In this document: piece after piece, positions 41,240 through 60,500 of the stretch | Layout: every line of letters begins with the position of its first letter | Position numbering within the stretch: position 1 is the first letter of the stretch | Assembly (NCBI RefSeq): GCF_021917145.1 | Contig: NC_061075.1 | Span: 548,215-612,214, forward strand | Direction of reading: 5' to 3' | DNA length: 64,000 bases | Origin: Hypomesus transpacificus | Lineage: Eukaryota; Chordata; Actinopteri; Osmeriformes; Osmeridae | Translations under genes and position numbers: made by a program | Notes under the pieces: generated by a model | Databases searched by the model: none | What the model saw: only the letters and a program-made list of their open reading frames with translations | What the model was told of the DNA's origin: nothing

Positions 41240-42033
41240 GCCCGAGGAGAGGAGGTGGAGGAGGAAGGAGTTGGAGGAGAGGAGGTGGTGGATGATAGAG
41301 GTGGAGGAGGAGGTGGATGATGGTGGTGGAGGAGGAGGTGGATGATAGTGGTGGAGGAGGAGGTGGATGATAGTGGTGGAGGAGGAGGTGGATGATAGAG
41401 GTGGAGGCGAGGAGGAGGTGGATGATAGAGGTGGAGGCGAGGAGGAGGTGGATGATAGAGGTGGATGATAGAGGTGGAGGCGAGGAGGATGTGGATGATA
41501 GAGGTGGAGGCGAGGAGGAGGTGGATGATAAAGGTGGAGGCGAGGAGGAGGTGGATGATAAAGGTGGAGGCGAGGAGGAGGTGGATGATAGAGGTGGAGG
41601 CGAGGAGGAGGTGGATGATAGAGGTGGAGGTGAGGAGGAGGTGGATGATAGAGGTGGAGGCGAGGAGGAGGTGGATGATAGTGGTGGAAGAGGGGGTGGA
41701 GGCGAGGAGGAGGTGGATGATAGAGGTGGAGGCGAGGAGGAGGTGGATGATAGAGGTGGAGGCGAGGAGGAGGAGGTGGTTGATAGTGGTGGAGGAGGAG
41801 GTGGATGATAGTGGTGGAGGAGGAGGTGGAGGCGAGGAGGAGGTGGATGTTAAAGGTGGATGATATAGGTGGAGGAGGAGGTGGCTGATAAAGGTGGAGG
41901 AGGAGGTGGATGATAGAGGTGGAGGCGAGGAGGTGGCTGATAGTGGTGGAGGAGGAGGTGGATGATAGTGGTGGAGGAGGAGGTGGCTGATAAAGGTGGA
42001 GGAGGAGGTGGATGATAGTGGTGGAGGCGAGGA
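41240..42033. repeat. 30-bp GGAGGTGGATGATAGAGG array
   Basis: About 27 units of GGTGGATGATAGAGGTGGAG + GCGAGGAG and shortened forms. Purine-rich on the + strand, starting about 700 bp upstream of the amotl2 promoter. Confidence 0.97.
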
Positions 42034-42175
42034 GCAGATGGCAGGGCTGGCCTGGCGTGTCTGCTGTGTGGAGAACAATACAGCTCTCTCACAGCCGTGA
42101 TTAAGGAGGGGAGGAGGACTACAGCCGAAGGACAGCTGGCAGGCAGTGTGCCTCGCACCGCCCTCTGCCTCCACA

Positions 42176-42270
42176 CACGCACACACACACACACACATGC
42201 TCACGCACACACACACACTCACACGCTCACACACGCACACACACACACACACACACTCACACGCACACAC
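42176..42270. repeat. CA repeat upstream of amotl2
   Basis: Interrupted (CA)n with GCTCACGC and CTCACACGC interruptions. Confidence 0.9.
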
Positions 42271-42784
42271 TCTACAATTAACTGGCACGGGCTACAGCTT
42301 AAATATTTACCAGGCTCCTGCAAACAAAGGAACCCTTGGAGAACCTAATGGTGAGCAATGCTTTAATGTGACGAGACGTGTCTGTTCTGGACGGCCTGTG
42401 GCAGACCTCAGTCAGTGTCTGACTGGGTGATTCTTTGGATGATTTCCCATGTCAAGTGTTTGAATCAGGCTGAGAAACGCTACAAACAGCATGAATGTTT
42501 AAGATGCTTTTTTATAAAGTTCTCTAACGTTAGGATTGAAGAAAATCCACCGCCAAATCCATCACTAATATTCTACATAGCTGTTTGTTTTCCTCTCCAA
42601 AACCTAGTACGTGGCACTACAGAATAATCTAACTCTTAACAATGACAATAAGATATTCCTCAGACAATAAGAGACAACCTGCTGGTTTGGCACAGTAGTG
42701 GTGCAGTTCCGACCTCGTCTCTCGCGCCCTGCCCCCTTCTCTGGGCGCTTACGGTGCTGCTCTTCATCCCCGGGGACTCGCAGC

Positions 42785-42845
42785 TCGAGCATTCCTCACA
42801 TTCCAGCCGCTCGCGAACAATCGGTCCTCAGTTATTTATTAGAGC
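42785..42845 (+). promoter_or_regulatory. amotl2: amotl2 core promoter with paired TEAD sites and a TATA-like box
   Basis: Two direct CATTCC (TEAD/M-CAT) motifs at 42790-42795 and 42799-42804 are separated by exactly 3 bp, and a TATA-like TTATTTATTA follows at about 42831-42840. AMOTL2 is an established YAP/TEAD target, and TEAD dimer sites with 3-bp spacing are a known strong configuration. The flanking 42700-42910 is CpG-rich. The TSS is inferred to lie near 42860-42870. Confidence 0.6.
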
Positions 42846-42864
42846 GGGGCTCGCTCGCGCTCCT

Positions 42865-43034
42865 CAGTCTGCTGAAAGAGCTTCACGAGCGCACAAGTAC
42901 ACAGCGCGTAAAGAGGAAGGAAAGAGGACAGCTGATACACTTTACCGATTAAAACTTTACGGATTACCTCGGTCTAGTCGGTCAACATCAACTAAATACG
43001 ACCTGAGTTTTGTACAGTGATGAAATTATAATCG
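42865..43034 (+). other. amotl2: amotl2 non-coding exon 1 (5' UTR)
   Basis: A consensus donor ATCG|GTGAGTG ends the exon at 43034, and the coding exon begins after CTCTCCAG at 43838. The 5' end is inferred from the TATA-like box. No long conserved ORF is seen in it. Confidence 0.5.
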
Positions 43035-43786
43035 GTGAGTGTTTTTAGAAGAGGGTACATAGTCTGTGTGTTTGTGCTTGGTTTACACATGGTCGTTGGA
43101 CCATGGTTGTTAATCAGCGTTTAAGACGTTTGGAAGAAGAAAAAAAAAAGTTTTATTTGAAAATGATATGGCCAGCTCTAATTATTTGTTATTATTTACC
43201 AATACTAATATTCATTTTTTCGTATCAACTTTATTAAGAAACGCTTAAATTTGACTCGGCTGAAGTATTTCTATTGCTTAGAGTTTAATATAGCTATATT
43301 TTTCTTATGAAATACCTCGGCGATGATGACCAACGGTCTTTATACCACTATTAACCAATGGAAATAACCCTATAGGAAACTACAGATGCGATTGATATCG
43401 GATGACTGGAATGCCTTTTTACTTAAAACATTTTTATGGAGCACTTGGAATCACATTGAAAATATGTATTAAATGACCAGTAATGTTTTGTTGGAGGCAG
43501 TAGAGCTGATGATTATTTTATATGTATTGTATATATTTGTCTGGGAGAGAGTTATAGAGGCGCTGTGAGAGGAATTTACAAGCCATTGCGCTGTTGCTAA
43601 GGGAGTGTGCTCTAATAGCAGCAATGGAAAGCACACCCCTGGTATTTAAATCTTTTCTCTCCATATAAATATCTTCCCACAAATTCTCGATATAGTTAAC
43701 AGAATTCCCACGGAGCAGCAGGTTCCTAACTAAATTTTAAAAACAAGTTCACTGAGTTAGTAACACAAGATTCTGCAACAGTCTGA

Positions 43787-49816
<6,030 letters not shown>

Positions 49817-51620
49817 GAAGGAGAACCCCGAAACACAGCCAATGAAGCTGAACAGGACCCATGTCCCTGGTGATGTCAGTCCTTCAGGACGACAGGAGCC
49901 CTCTGCCAGGAGGTCTCCTGACCCAGTACCCCTCCAACGTCTCCAGAGAGAGACCCATGCACGGGTCTGGAGGAGAGAGGAGGGGAGAGAGGAGGGGAGA
50001 GGGAGGGAAGAGAGGGAGAGGAGGGGAGGAGAGCTGCGCTTTCCTCTCCTGATTCTCCTCATCTAAAAAAACACTAGAACTGTTGTCTGTGGTGTTGTCA
50101 GACGTAAGGTACCGGCACACATTGTCTATGTGATTTGGTGTTATTTTATATATGTTCTTTGTTATTTAGCTCTGTGTTTATATTTATAAGTGCTGCTGTT
50201 AATGTGCTGTGACATTTTTGCATGGATTTTCGTTATTTTTAAGAGTAAGAGGAAGTGACCCTGATGAAGGTGTGTCTTGTTCCTGTCTCCTCTCACCTCT
50301 GCAGTACTTGTCTGTGTTCTGGCTCTGCCAGTGTTGGGCATCGAGACAGCCCAAGTTCCTGCATACAATCCATCCTCAGTCCATGTGACAGTCAGGCTTC
50401 CTACAAGGCTATGTGAAGCTAAATGCTTGGCTTGGGGAAGTCAGTTGTAGAATGTGTTTACACATCCTACCCTCGCATTCCTCCATTCCTCTGTGTTCCT
50501 CTGTGTAGACTGACTATGCCTCCCTGCCCCTGCACCCCCCCTCCTTAGGGAACTATGCAGTTGGTGCTCTCTGGGGGGCTGTGGGGGCCCTGCACACAGC
50601 TTAACCGGGGGGTCTGAAATCCCCCTTTTCAGGGTTAGGGTGCGGAGGTCATGGGCTCTCCTAGACCCGTCCGAGAGAGCAGCGGAGGGGAGAGAGGCTG
50701 GGGTTCACAGGAGCCTCGTTTTTAAGAGGCCTGGTTCTGGTGCTCTGGGCCCTCAGACGGCCGCGCCCCCCTCCCCAGCACCATGCCTCGGCCAGAAGGA
50801 AGAGCCTATCTTCAGGCTGACCTCCGACCCCCGTTAAACCGTCTGTCTTCTCTGAACGCTCATCTTGTCACTCGTCTATGTCGACGCCTCGGCAGCAGGT
50901 TCTGCTGGGGGTCTAAAGATCCAGGAGGTTCTTTGCAGTACTGAGGACACAGGACAGCCGTATTTGGCTCGTGTTTTCCATTTTCTATTTGTTGATGCTA
51001 AACAAGAGTTACAATGAAGTGCTGTTTTCTTCTCTGCTCGAGTATCAAGCGTGTCTGTGTTCATACATGAGAGACTTCTGAAAGACCCGCATTATCAGGA
51101 ACAGGAAACCCTTTGAGTTCCTTTCTGTGTGTTAAATGCAGAAGTATGTATGACTGTGATGTGGAAACTGGAATGTGTGGGGCGGAGTTAGTGTGGTTCT
51201 GTACAAACTCTTCAGTCTGTCACCTTTTTTAACTGCTTTTTAAATGTTTTAAATGTTTTCCTCTCACAGTGCAGTTGCTGGTCAATGATCTGTGTTTGAA
51301 AACTGTTTGCTATTTTAAAATGCTTTTTCACTTTTTGTACTTTGTTTACATAAAAGGGTTGTATCGACCTAAGAGAGGTTAATATATTTTGTATATTTTA
51401 TTTCTTTTTAGTATTCAGTGGTGTGAACATAACGCCAAAGATTTGCATTACTTTTAAGTTATAACTGAAATATAACTATATATGCATGCAAGGTTTCATG
51501 TGTAGAAGGCCTTGCTTTATGTGGGTGACCCATTGTAAAGTTGCTGTGAACTTCTAAAATGGGGATTTTTTTTATTCCAATAACAATTTATTAATAGAAT
51601 AAAGACTTTAATATATATCT
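49817..51620 (+). other. amotl2: amotl2 3' UTR
   Basis: About 1.8 kb following the stop, with increasingly AT-rich sequence, TTTTTAAC/ATTTT stretches and a canonical AATAAA at 51598-51603. A short GGAGAGGAGGGGAGA purine tract lies at 49968-50032. No other gene was seen. Confidence 0.7.
51598..51603 (+). terminator. amotl2: Poly(A) signal of amotl2
   Basis: AATAAA in TAGAATAAAGACTTT at the end of an AT-rich 3' UTR. Confidence 0.7.
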
Positions 51621-54600
51621 TGAAATGCTGATTGTTGTCAATTTTTATCAAGAAAACCTGCCGAGCAGACAGACAAGCCACCAGTCATCTGTGACGTATC
51701 AACGACTCCCCTCAGCAAGGGACTGTCTGAGGACTGGGGTGGGAGGAGAGAGTCATTCTACTGACGTGGTACAAGTACATGCTTGTACTAACAGCCTTCA
51801 TCAGAGCCCATAGACAGGCTCGACTCACAGCTCCCATTCAACTGGACAGAAAGGTACTTTATTAAGCGTAGAAACACAGAACTACCACCTGCTTGACTGT
51901 TGGCAAGCAACCTGCATCACAAAACCCCAGCGGCACATTCCTCCCAGCGCCCCTGTTTAGCATCCAGCCCAGCCTGAATGCTAAGTATGTTCTTCACCAC
52001 AAACGGTGAAACAAAGATGCTTTATGTTCTTTCAGCTGGGTCGTCTCTCTCGACACGTTGGGCTTTTCTAAAGACACGGCTGGGAGTGAGGGGCGCGCTC
52101 AAATTATTCTGCTTTTAAAGACAAGCAGTGTTGTGGCATTCTCCATGGACGCACTTCAGACACAAGCCCCTCAGAGCACGGCTCAGGGTTAGGCTGCTCC
52201 TTCCTCCAGGACCATGGAGGACCGTCACTGTCCCTCAGCCTGAACCAGAATATAGACCAGACCTCGTGTTTCTCATTCCATTTACACACGGATTTCTACA
52301 ATCCATCTTGTGTGACATTTCTTATTGTTTTGCTTTCGTCAGTTCTCGTGACACACCTTTCACCACTGTGGAACGAAAGCATCGGTCTGCACAGCTGACG
52401 TGTCTCAGGGGAGAGCGGACCAGATATGGAAGAATATCTGGAATGTTGTTTCTCAACACGCCAGAAACCGTTCCGTCCCCCACCGCTGTTCACACACTTA
52501 AACGTATATAACATATTCTGTAAATAACGGTCAGCTTCAAGTTACATAATATAACACCACCCCCTGCTATGGCAGCATCTGTTTTGGGGGTATTTAACCC
52601 TACAGATCCCACACCAAACTTTTTTGAATAAAATATATTGTGGTGGTGAATCTGTCCTTAAAAGTGGAAGTATCTCAAGGTTTGTTCGGGACAAGCAGGG
52701 CTAAATGAAAAGGCTACAACATTGTGTGAATGCTATAAAAGTGTGTAAACATCTTTTTGTTTATGTAAAGTCCTCAATTTGAAGACCACATTCTTGGAAT
52801 GAATCCTCCGGGTCATTTCCTCCCGCTGACCGCGGATTCACTGGAACACTGGCTTCCTGCTTCTTTGGTAAAACAAACTCAGTATCTTCAAAATGCAAGA
52901 AGATATATCGAAACGATTGATTGGATTTCTGCCATTCCATCCAGACAATCATTTACCATTAGCTGAAGGAAATACAGTCATATCTGTTGGATGTCCTCAA
53001 CAACCAAGTGGACTCTTGAGAAATATGCCTGCGATTGTTGCAATTAATCTTTTTCAGTGCGCTTTGGCTCTAAGTATAAATATTTGGCCTTGTTTGCTTC
53101 CCTTAGTAGAAGTGAAAGGACATTCCAGGGATGCCTAGCCAGTCTCCCTTCTCCTGTGTTTACTTGTGACAGATCAGTGCAACTTTTCTCAGTGTGTAAG
53201 AGTGGCGTCTGCCAAATATCTCACCTTGTCCCTGTCACACGGTAACAAGTGTTACCCAGAAGGCTTCAGCGGTCGCCTTGCTCTCCTGAATAATTCTCCA
53301 CGGAATCGTAAAGATTCCACAACGTTGTACACAGATGTTGTACACTCAGTTCCAGCGAACACAGAATCTCACCTTGTCAGAATGTCGGTGGTTTGATTCA
53401 GGTACTGATATGAGGAGGTTTATTGCATGACTGCCTCAGTGGTCACCGTTCTCTCTCCTGTCAGGCTCCAGTTATGTCAATTGATTTATTGAAATCCTAC
53501 GTTGTGTGAGTTGAAGGCTCCATGGCTATTTCTTTCCCCCTTGAACACTCGCCTGTGGGGTGAAGCCACATGATCGGGGGGTGATCCCGGGGGGGATACC
53601 AGAGGCTGTCTGGGTGAAGGGTCGAGGTCTTGTGGACGAGGGCCGACACAAACATCTGTATTGGCTGAGCTGTGAGGCTGTCTAAGGGAGGCTCCTTCCT
53701 GGCTTCAGTCCAGACAGCAGAGCCCCTTCTGCCCAGGGGAGGGCTGGGGGGACCGGGGGAGCATTCCAGAGGAGCCATCCAGTTTCTCTTTGAACCGTCA
53801 TGGAAGCACGGCTGTCGTGAGGTGGCTGTTTCAGACATATCTCTGATCCCATCCGAGTGAGTTCAAACCACCCGCTACTGATCTGCAACTGGCCCACAGC
53901 CCGAGAAGTAGATCAACAACTTTTTTTTTCTACATTCCATTTCTGTGGAGTTAAAGGGTAACTGAAGGCTCATTGTGCATTTGACATGTAAAAACACATG
54001 AAAAATGTCAGTTTCTGGTTACACACAATTGTTTCACCCCCTGCTGGACCAACATCTGTTTCTGTTGTATTTATTTGCTATATGTCAGTTGTTGAGACAA
54101 CGTCTGAGCAACACAAGTAAACCCTGTCCCTGCTGCCTTTAAGCTGCATTTTCCCTTCTGAAGCTCTGTGAGAAAAACATGGACAAATAACTGGGCACCG
54201 CGCTGTGTTTTGCCTTAATATCCATGGAGATTCCGAAACTTTCTGCTTGGGTCTGTGTCGGAATGCGTTCTCCCCCATCTTCACTTTTCCACATAAATCA
54301 GGTCCTCTAAATTTAGGTCTGCCATTGTGGTGGAACTACTCTCCTCTTCCTCTCAGTTTTGACAGTGAAGGGGGGGCCAGGGGGTAAGGCCGGGGGCCCG
54401 GGGGGGGGGGGGATCCTTACCTTTACCCCAGTAAAAACCAAGACGATACCTCGCTAAGTTAACATCAGTCCAGGAAAGCTTTTAGTGTCACCAAAACTAT
54501 TCCCCTGCAGGTGACGTTCAGTGGGATGTCTAAGAGGTAGACATGGACCTGGGCTGGGCTCTATGTGACAGAGGAGGAATCTTATTACACTTCAAAAATT

Positions 54601-56600
54601 ACATCTCAATTACAGTACCTAGTTTTTTCATGTAAATTGTTTGTAGCTTACTAAACTAAGTAGTGTCAGGTTAGACACAAGCTGTCAGGGAAATCAGTGC
54701 ATTGGCCACATCCACCACACTCGTCTGTAATGTTATATCTGACATGTCCGGATTTACAGCTGCATTAAGCTTCCCCGTGGCTGGAGCTCTGATCTAGTCT
54801 GCTAAATGTACCACAGTGATGTTGTTTAGTATAACTGGCACTTAAATTACTTACTATATTTGCGACTGTGATGTAAATCTAAATCTGACACAGGCGTCGT
54901 CCAAAGCCGTGTTTGTATATTTACAGACTGTGTCTGGCTTCTCTTGGTACATCTCTGCCCATGCGTGAATCACAATTGCTTTCAAACTCCACTCCCTGAT
55001 GATACAGATTCATTTCTCAACCCTGCCAGCTTGTGGTATCAAAGAATGCTCGCTATGTTGGTCAGACAAGCTTGTAAATGAGAAACACACCTACAGTAAT
55101 CTTAACTTAACTCTTGAGTTAAATAGGTGGGAGGAATCAGTTGGACAGTTGAATGTTCACACCTCATCATGCAAGAACCTGAAAAACCTTAAATATATAC
55201 TGCCACGATCCCCTTGTTTGTATCCCGGTGAACGCATCTCTGGTCGTCACGGCCGTGCCTCTGTGGGAGTCAGGAACGACCGGCATGCGCTGAGAAGGGC
55301 AGCATCCAGTGGTCCCGTTCACTCTGAAGGGTGACTGTTATTTGTGTTCGGTCGCAGACAGCACTGAGACTGTTAGCACCGTGTGTTTTTATTCGTACTA
55401 GCCACGCAAGCTTGGGCCGCTAAGCCTTCCAGAGAATTTGTACTATTTTTGAGGATGGAGCAGGAAAGGTTTAAAGGTTAAATTCCCACAAAAGGCATGG
55501 CTCTCTGGGAATGTTTTTTTCTCTTTCTGAGGAACAATTATTGTGTCGATGAGACTGTATGTCTATTCTGGCATCAGTAGGCTGTTGGCCTATATTGCCC
55601 TAACACGTAAATCAAACTTCTTTTTATACTGTGATACAGTTGCTGGCTTGTTGAAATGTTACCACAGCCGGGGCAACAATGTTAGAGAAGTTAAGAGTGT
55701 TGTTTATAGGCCTACTTGAGGAAAACACAACGTGTCGTCTCTCCCCGATAGGTAGAAGAGGCCTGCATGGCGATGAAGGGCACCGTCGGTAAGCAGCTAC
55801 TTCGCCCGGAGCTCCTAGCAATCCCATCACATGTGGGCAACAGAGACCTTCCGTACGGGTGAGTGACAGAAATAACACATACCACCTTGGAAAAATAGCC
55901 TCGGCCCGCAGGATCTCACAGGGAGCCGGGCCAAGCATCGTAGGTATCTGGGTGATGTCATGGGCTGGAGAATGTGGCAGTAACTCGATGCCAAACGCCT
56001 GGGATTGTCTCTCTGTTAGCAGGCTTTTCAAGTCCAAAACTGTCGGTTTTACTTTCCAGGAGGCCCTATGGTTCCCTTCAGATGTTTGATATGACCCCTG
56101 TTGTCAGGCTCCGCAAACTGTTCTTGTTGTTGTTGATTATTCTAGTCTGCTACCGGGATGGAAGAATATGTCAGAATGATTCCTTACCTTGCCACAGACA
56201 GACTGCTTTAAATGAGATCTCAATTGAGGGGTCACGTTGTGAATGTTCTCGTGGGAGTGAAAAGAAACGCGTACCAAGCATTTCTTGGAAAGTGTTTACA
56301 CGGTTGACATGAACATTTGTGGAATTTCAACTATCCAGTTGAAGTAGGTATTGCGGTGTAGAATATGGGCTTGCATTCTCAGAATATGCCGACCTTTCTT
56401 CCTCCCTACTTCCTAATCCTAAAAACAGAAACGCTATCAACGTACGGGATCGTTAACAAGGCATGATTGTTTTCAATAGCCTACACACGTTCACCTTTCC
56501 TATCATGCTAAGTATAGCAAACAGTAGGCCTAAGTTCAGATGCATAAGGAACGATGTGTTCACGCCTATTATGGTTGTGGTGGACCTACCGCAGCAGGGG
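51621..56600. other. Intergenic, amotl2 to sap130
   Basis: About 5 kb of mostly single-copy, non-CpG sequence. No recognisable exon, RNA gene or clear transposon was found. Short open frames (for example 52128-52511 and 54999-55334) have no recognised similarity or splice context. A poly-G run lies at 54399-54411. Confidence 0.5.
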
Positions 56601-56639
56601 ACTACTGCTCCCTGCTGGCCACATGAACGAACTGCAGTT

Positions 56640-57576
56640 CCTGAATCTATTTCGGACAAGCCCGCCACCGCCTCGCGGATCCTCCCCGCGCCGAAAAAAA
56701 GAGTCTGAAGTCCAATCACGTCGCCGTTTTAGCAATTGTTCAACCCCCGTCAGTGGTTGGACGAAGGTTTGCAATTCCTTATTGTCATTGGCCGAAAAAC
56801 AGGGAGGTCCGTTTGTGAGGTCTGCATTCTTCCGGCTTAGCTGTGTGTTGTTGAAAAGAAAAGACGAATGGAAAAATTGTAACTCTGCAAATACGGTAGT
56901 CTATTTTGACAAAGTTTTGGTTTGAATGTATAATCAATTTCTCGCCCATAGCAAATTGGTGGTCTTCGTTCAAATATTGTTGTGCTGTGTTTTAGAAAAA
57001 TTGCAAGGCATTTTGTTAGCTAGTAGCCTAGATACCTATCATTGTTTATCTCACCAGCTAGCTTAGCTATCTGGTAGCTAACACATTAGCTAGATATCAA
57101 GACATTTCCGTTACTGGTCACAGCGTGTACAGTTCGCTGTCGATATTCTGATAAAAGCGTCAAAACACTCAACACGTTCCCTACGGAATCCTACTTGCAT
57201 AGCAAGCTAATTATCAATTCATTTGACTCGAATCAAATTCATTGGCTAGGTGGCTCGCTCATTTTAGTGGTAGCAGCTTTTCAGCTAGTCAATGTGTACT
57301 GTTAGCAATTTAGCTACCAACACCCACACATCGATATTTAACACAAGGTTACCACATAATGTAATGTTACATGTGAGTACATTCGGACCGGTCCTAAATG
57401 CTAACAGTCGGATTGGAATGATTATTTCGCTGAAACTTTTAAGTTGCACGTCTTGGTCGTATTGAATCCAATCAGTGTACTCGTGCATTCGATACTTGTA
57501 TAATAGCCGGGTAGCTTGCCAGCCGGATAATCCGAACTCTCTCCTCTTTTACGTTTAGGTTGTGGAATAACGGAAG
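56640..57576 (+). promoter_or_regulatory. sap130: Probable sap130 promoter and 5' UTR
   Basis: Positions 56640-56900 are CpG-rich (CCACCGCCTCGCGGATCC, CCCCGCGCCG), with CCAATCA near 56712, an inverted CCAAT (CATTGG) near 56786 and an ETS-like CTTCCGG near 56826. The coding exon begins after an acceptor ACGTTTAG at 57558, so an upstream non-coding exon is expected, probably about 56800-56920. The exact TSS and donor were not resolved. Confidence 0.4.
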
Positions 57577-60500
57577 ATGAGTTCGCAACAGTTCCCGAGA
57601 CACGGAATGCCCGCTTCTGGAGGAGGGCCTCCCCAGATCCCGGGCGGAAACTTGGTGCCTTTAAACCCGTCACCAAACCAACCAGGTGCTGAATAACCCG
57701 CCCGTTGTCAAGCTACTCAGCAATAACAACATTAGCTTCTTAGCTAGCTTGTCAGAACCGTATCCGTGTGTGTGCGTCTGTAGTCCAACGGTTTTGTCTG
57801 GTTCTCAGCAGGAGGAGATGCGGAGGGCAGCCGTGATGCTGATCATGGGCCGCAAGATCGGCCGCCCAGCAGCGGCGGTGGAGGAGCAGCGCTCTCGTTC
57901 AGGGAGGATAAGCAGGAAACGGTGATGGTGCGTCCCTACGGCCCACCCCAAGGTCTTCCCCAGCAGCTCCCCATCCAGCCCGGCCCTCCAGTCACAGTGT
58001 CAGCTCCTCCCATCCACCTGGCCCAGGTGGCTGGCCAGCCCACTGCCCTCACAGAGGGCCAGATGAAGGTAAACAGAGCCTCTCTTCAGCAACACGTGTA
58101 TCATCTAACCAATGTGAACGGGGGAGAAAATGAAGTTAATGTTTTTTGGTGTTCCCCCCCCCCAGGCTGTCCTGAAGTCACCGATCCCCAGTCGTCTCAT
58201 CGCCCCGGCGCCCGCTTTGAACCAGGGCCACCTCGCCGTCCCCCCCAAGGTGCCCGGACACATCACGGTCACTCTGGAGAGCAGCATCACTCCGACTCCT
58301 TCCATCCCCGTGGCAACCATCAGTAGTCAGCAGGTGACTGCTCTGCTCATTGGCTCTGCACGTTAAGAGTTCCAGAGTTCTATCGGCCGCTAACGAGCAA
58401 GGCGTTTGTTTTGTGTTCAAGGGTCACTCCAGTAACCTGCACCATCTCATGCCTGCTAACATCCAGATTATCAGGAGTAGTGCCCCGCCCCTGCAGATTG
58501 GGGCCACCGCCGCCCCTTCACAGACATTCACCTCCCATCTACCCAGAGGTATGACAGCATTAGGAAGAAGGGTGTCAGCAAATTCTGGCTTGATTTTTAA
58601 ACATCACTGCCTTTATGCAGTCGTTACTGTTGACTGATCAGTTGTATGTGTCCAGGGGCGGCTGCTGCAGCTGTCATGTCCAGCTCTAAAGGCGCCACAG
58701 TTCTGCGTCCAGCATCTGGAGCCGGGGCCGGGCCAGGCCCGTCCACCGTTCAGCACATCCTCCACCAGCCCACCCAGGTGCCTCAGCTCTGCTCCTGGTC
58801 ATGCAGGGAGGGGTGGAGCGCAGGGGGAGGGGTGGAGCTCACTAGTTAAACCATATCTGCCCCCCCCCCACCTATAAACATATTTAGTCTACTTGACAGT
58901 TTGTCTTGACTGTACATGTGACCCATGGCTCCTAACTCTCTCCTCCCCTGCTGTGTCCCTCAGACCCGTCCCCCTGTCTCCACCTCCTCAGCGGTGCTGC
59001 CCACCGTGGTGACCCCCATCTCTGTCAGCAGGACCCAGGGCTCCGTCATCAGTCCTGCTGTCACACACTCCACTGAGATGGTGCACGCGTAAGTACAGGG
59101 GCCCAGACTGAGAGGGGGCCCAGACTGAGAGGGGGGCCCAGACTGAGAGGGGGGCCCAGGGTGGGAGGGGGGCCCAGACTGAGAGGGGGGCCCAGACTGA
59201 GAGGGGGGCCCAGACTGAGAGGGGGGCCCAGACTGAGAGGGGGGCCCAGACTGAGAGGGGGGCCCAGACTGAGAGGGGGGCCCAGGCTGAGAGGGGGGCC
59301 CAGACTGAGAGGGGGGCCCAGACTGAGAGGGGGGCCCAGACTGAGAGGGGGGCCCAGACTGAGAGGGGGGCCCAGACTGAGAGGGGGGCCCAGACTGAGA
59401 GGGGGGCCCAGACTGAGAGGGGGGCCCAGACTGAGAGGGGGGCCCAGACTGAGAGGGGGGCCCAGACTGAGAGGGGGGCCCAGACTGAGAGGGGGGCCCA
59501 GACTGAGAGGGGGGCCCAGGCTGAGAGGGGGCCCAGACTGAGAGGGGGCCCAGACTGAGAGGGGGCCCAGACTGAGAGGGGGGCCCAGACTGAGAGGGGG
59601 GCCCAGACTGAGAGGGGGGCCCAGACTGAGAGGGGGGCCCAGACTGAGAGGGGGGCCCAGACTGAGAGGGGGGCCCAGACTGAGAGGGGGGCCCAGACTG
59701 AGAGGGGGGCCCAGACTGAGAGGGGGGCCCAGACTGAGAGGGGGGCCCAGACTGAGAGGGGGGCCCAGACTGAGAGGGGGGCCCAGACTGAGAGGGGGGC
59801 CCAGACTGAGAGGGGGGCCCAGACTGAGAGGGGGGCCCAGACTGAGAGGGGGGCCCAGACTGAGAGGGGGGCCCAGACTGAGAGGGGGGCCCAGACTGAG
59901 AGGGGGGCCCAGACTGAAGGGGGGCCCAGGCTGAGAGGGGGCCCAGGCTGAGAGGGGGCCCAGACTGAGAGGGGGGCCCAGACTGAGAGGGGGGCCCAGA
60001 CTGAGAGGGGGCCCAGACTGAGAGGGGGGCCCAGACTGAGAGGGGGGCCCAGACTGAGAGGGGGGCCCAGACTGAGAGGGGGGCCCAGACTGAGAGGGGG
60101 GCCCAGACTGAGAGGGGGGCCCAGGCTGAGAGGGGGGCCCAGACTGAGAGGGGGCCCAGACTGAGAGGGGGGCCCAGACTGAGAGGGGGGCCCAGACTGA
60201 GAGGGGGGCCCAGACTGAGAGGGGGGCCCAGACTGAGAGGGGGCCCAGACTGAGAGGGGGGCCCAGACTGAGAGGGGGGCCCAGGGTGGGAGGGGGGCCC
60301 AGACTGGGGGTCTTCAGGGTGGGAGGGGGTCTCCAGGGTGGGAAGGGGGCTCCAGGGTGGATATCAGGGTTATCTTGGCCCAGAATGAGAAAGGTGGGGC
60401 CTGATGTTTGTTTTCAAAGCCTGACTAAAGGAGACAGTGTTAGTGGCTCGTCCAGCAGCATCAATACTTCTGACTCAGACGTCCTGTCTGGTCTGAGACC

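Larger units (their letters stand above)
28441..42760. other. Gene-poor interval between cep63 and amotl2
   Basis: About 14 kb with no exon I could recognise on either strand. Unique sequence (28.5-29.95, 32.1-33.35, 34.2-35.5, 37.0-37.45, 38.2-40.0 kb) alternates with minisatellites and one SINE. The long frames at 35.6-37.1, 37.5-38.3 and 40.0-42.3 kb are translations of tandem repeats. Unannotated regulatory elements for amotl2 are likely here. Confidence 0.6.

Noticed and set aside
54999..55334. 111-codon frame between amotl2 and sap130
   Set aside because: No recognised similarity, no splice context, no promoter or poly(A) signal nearby.
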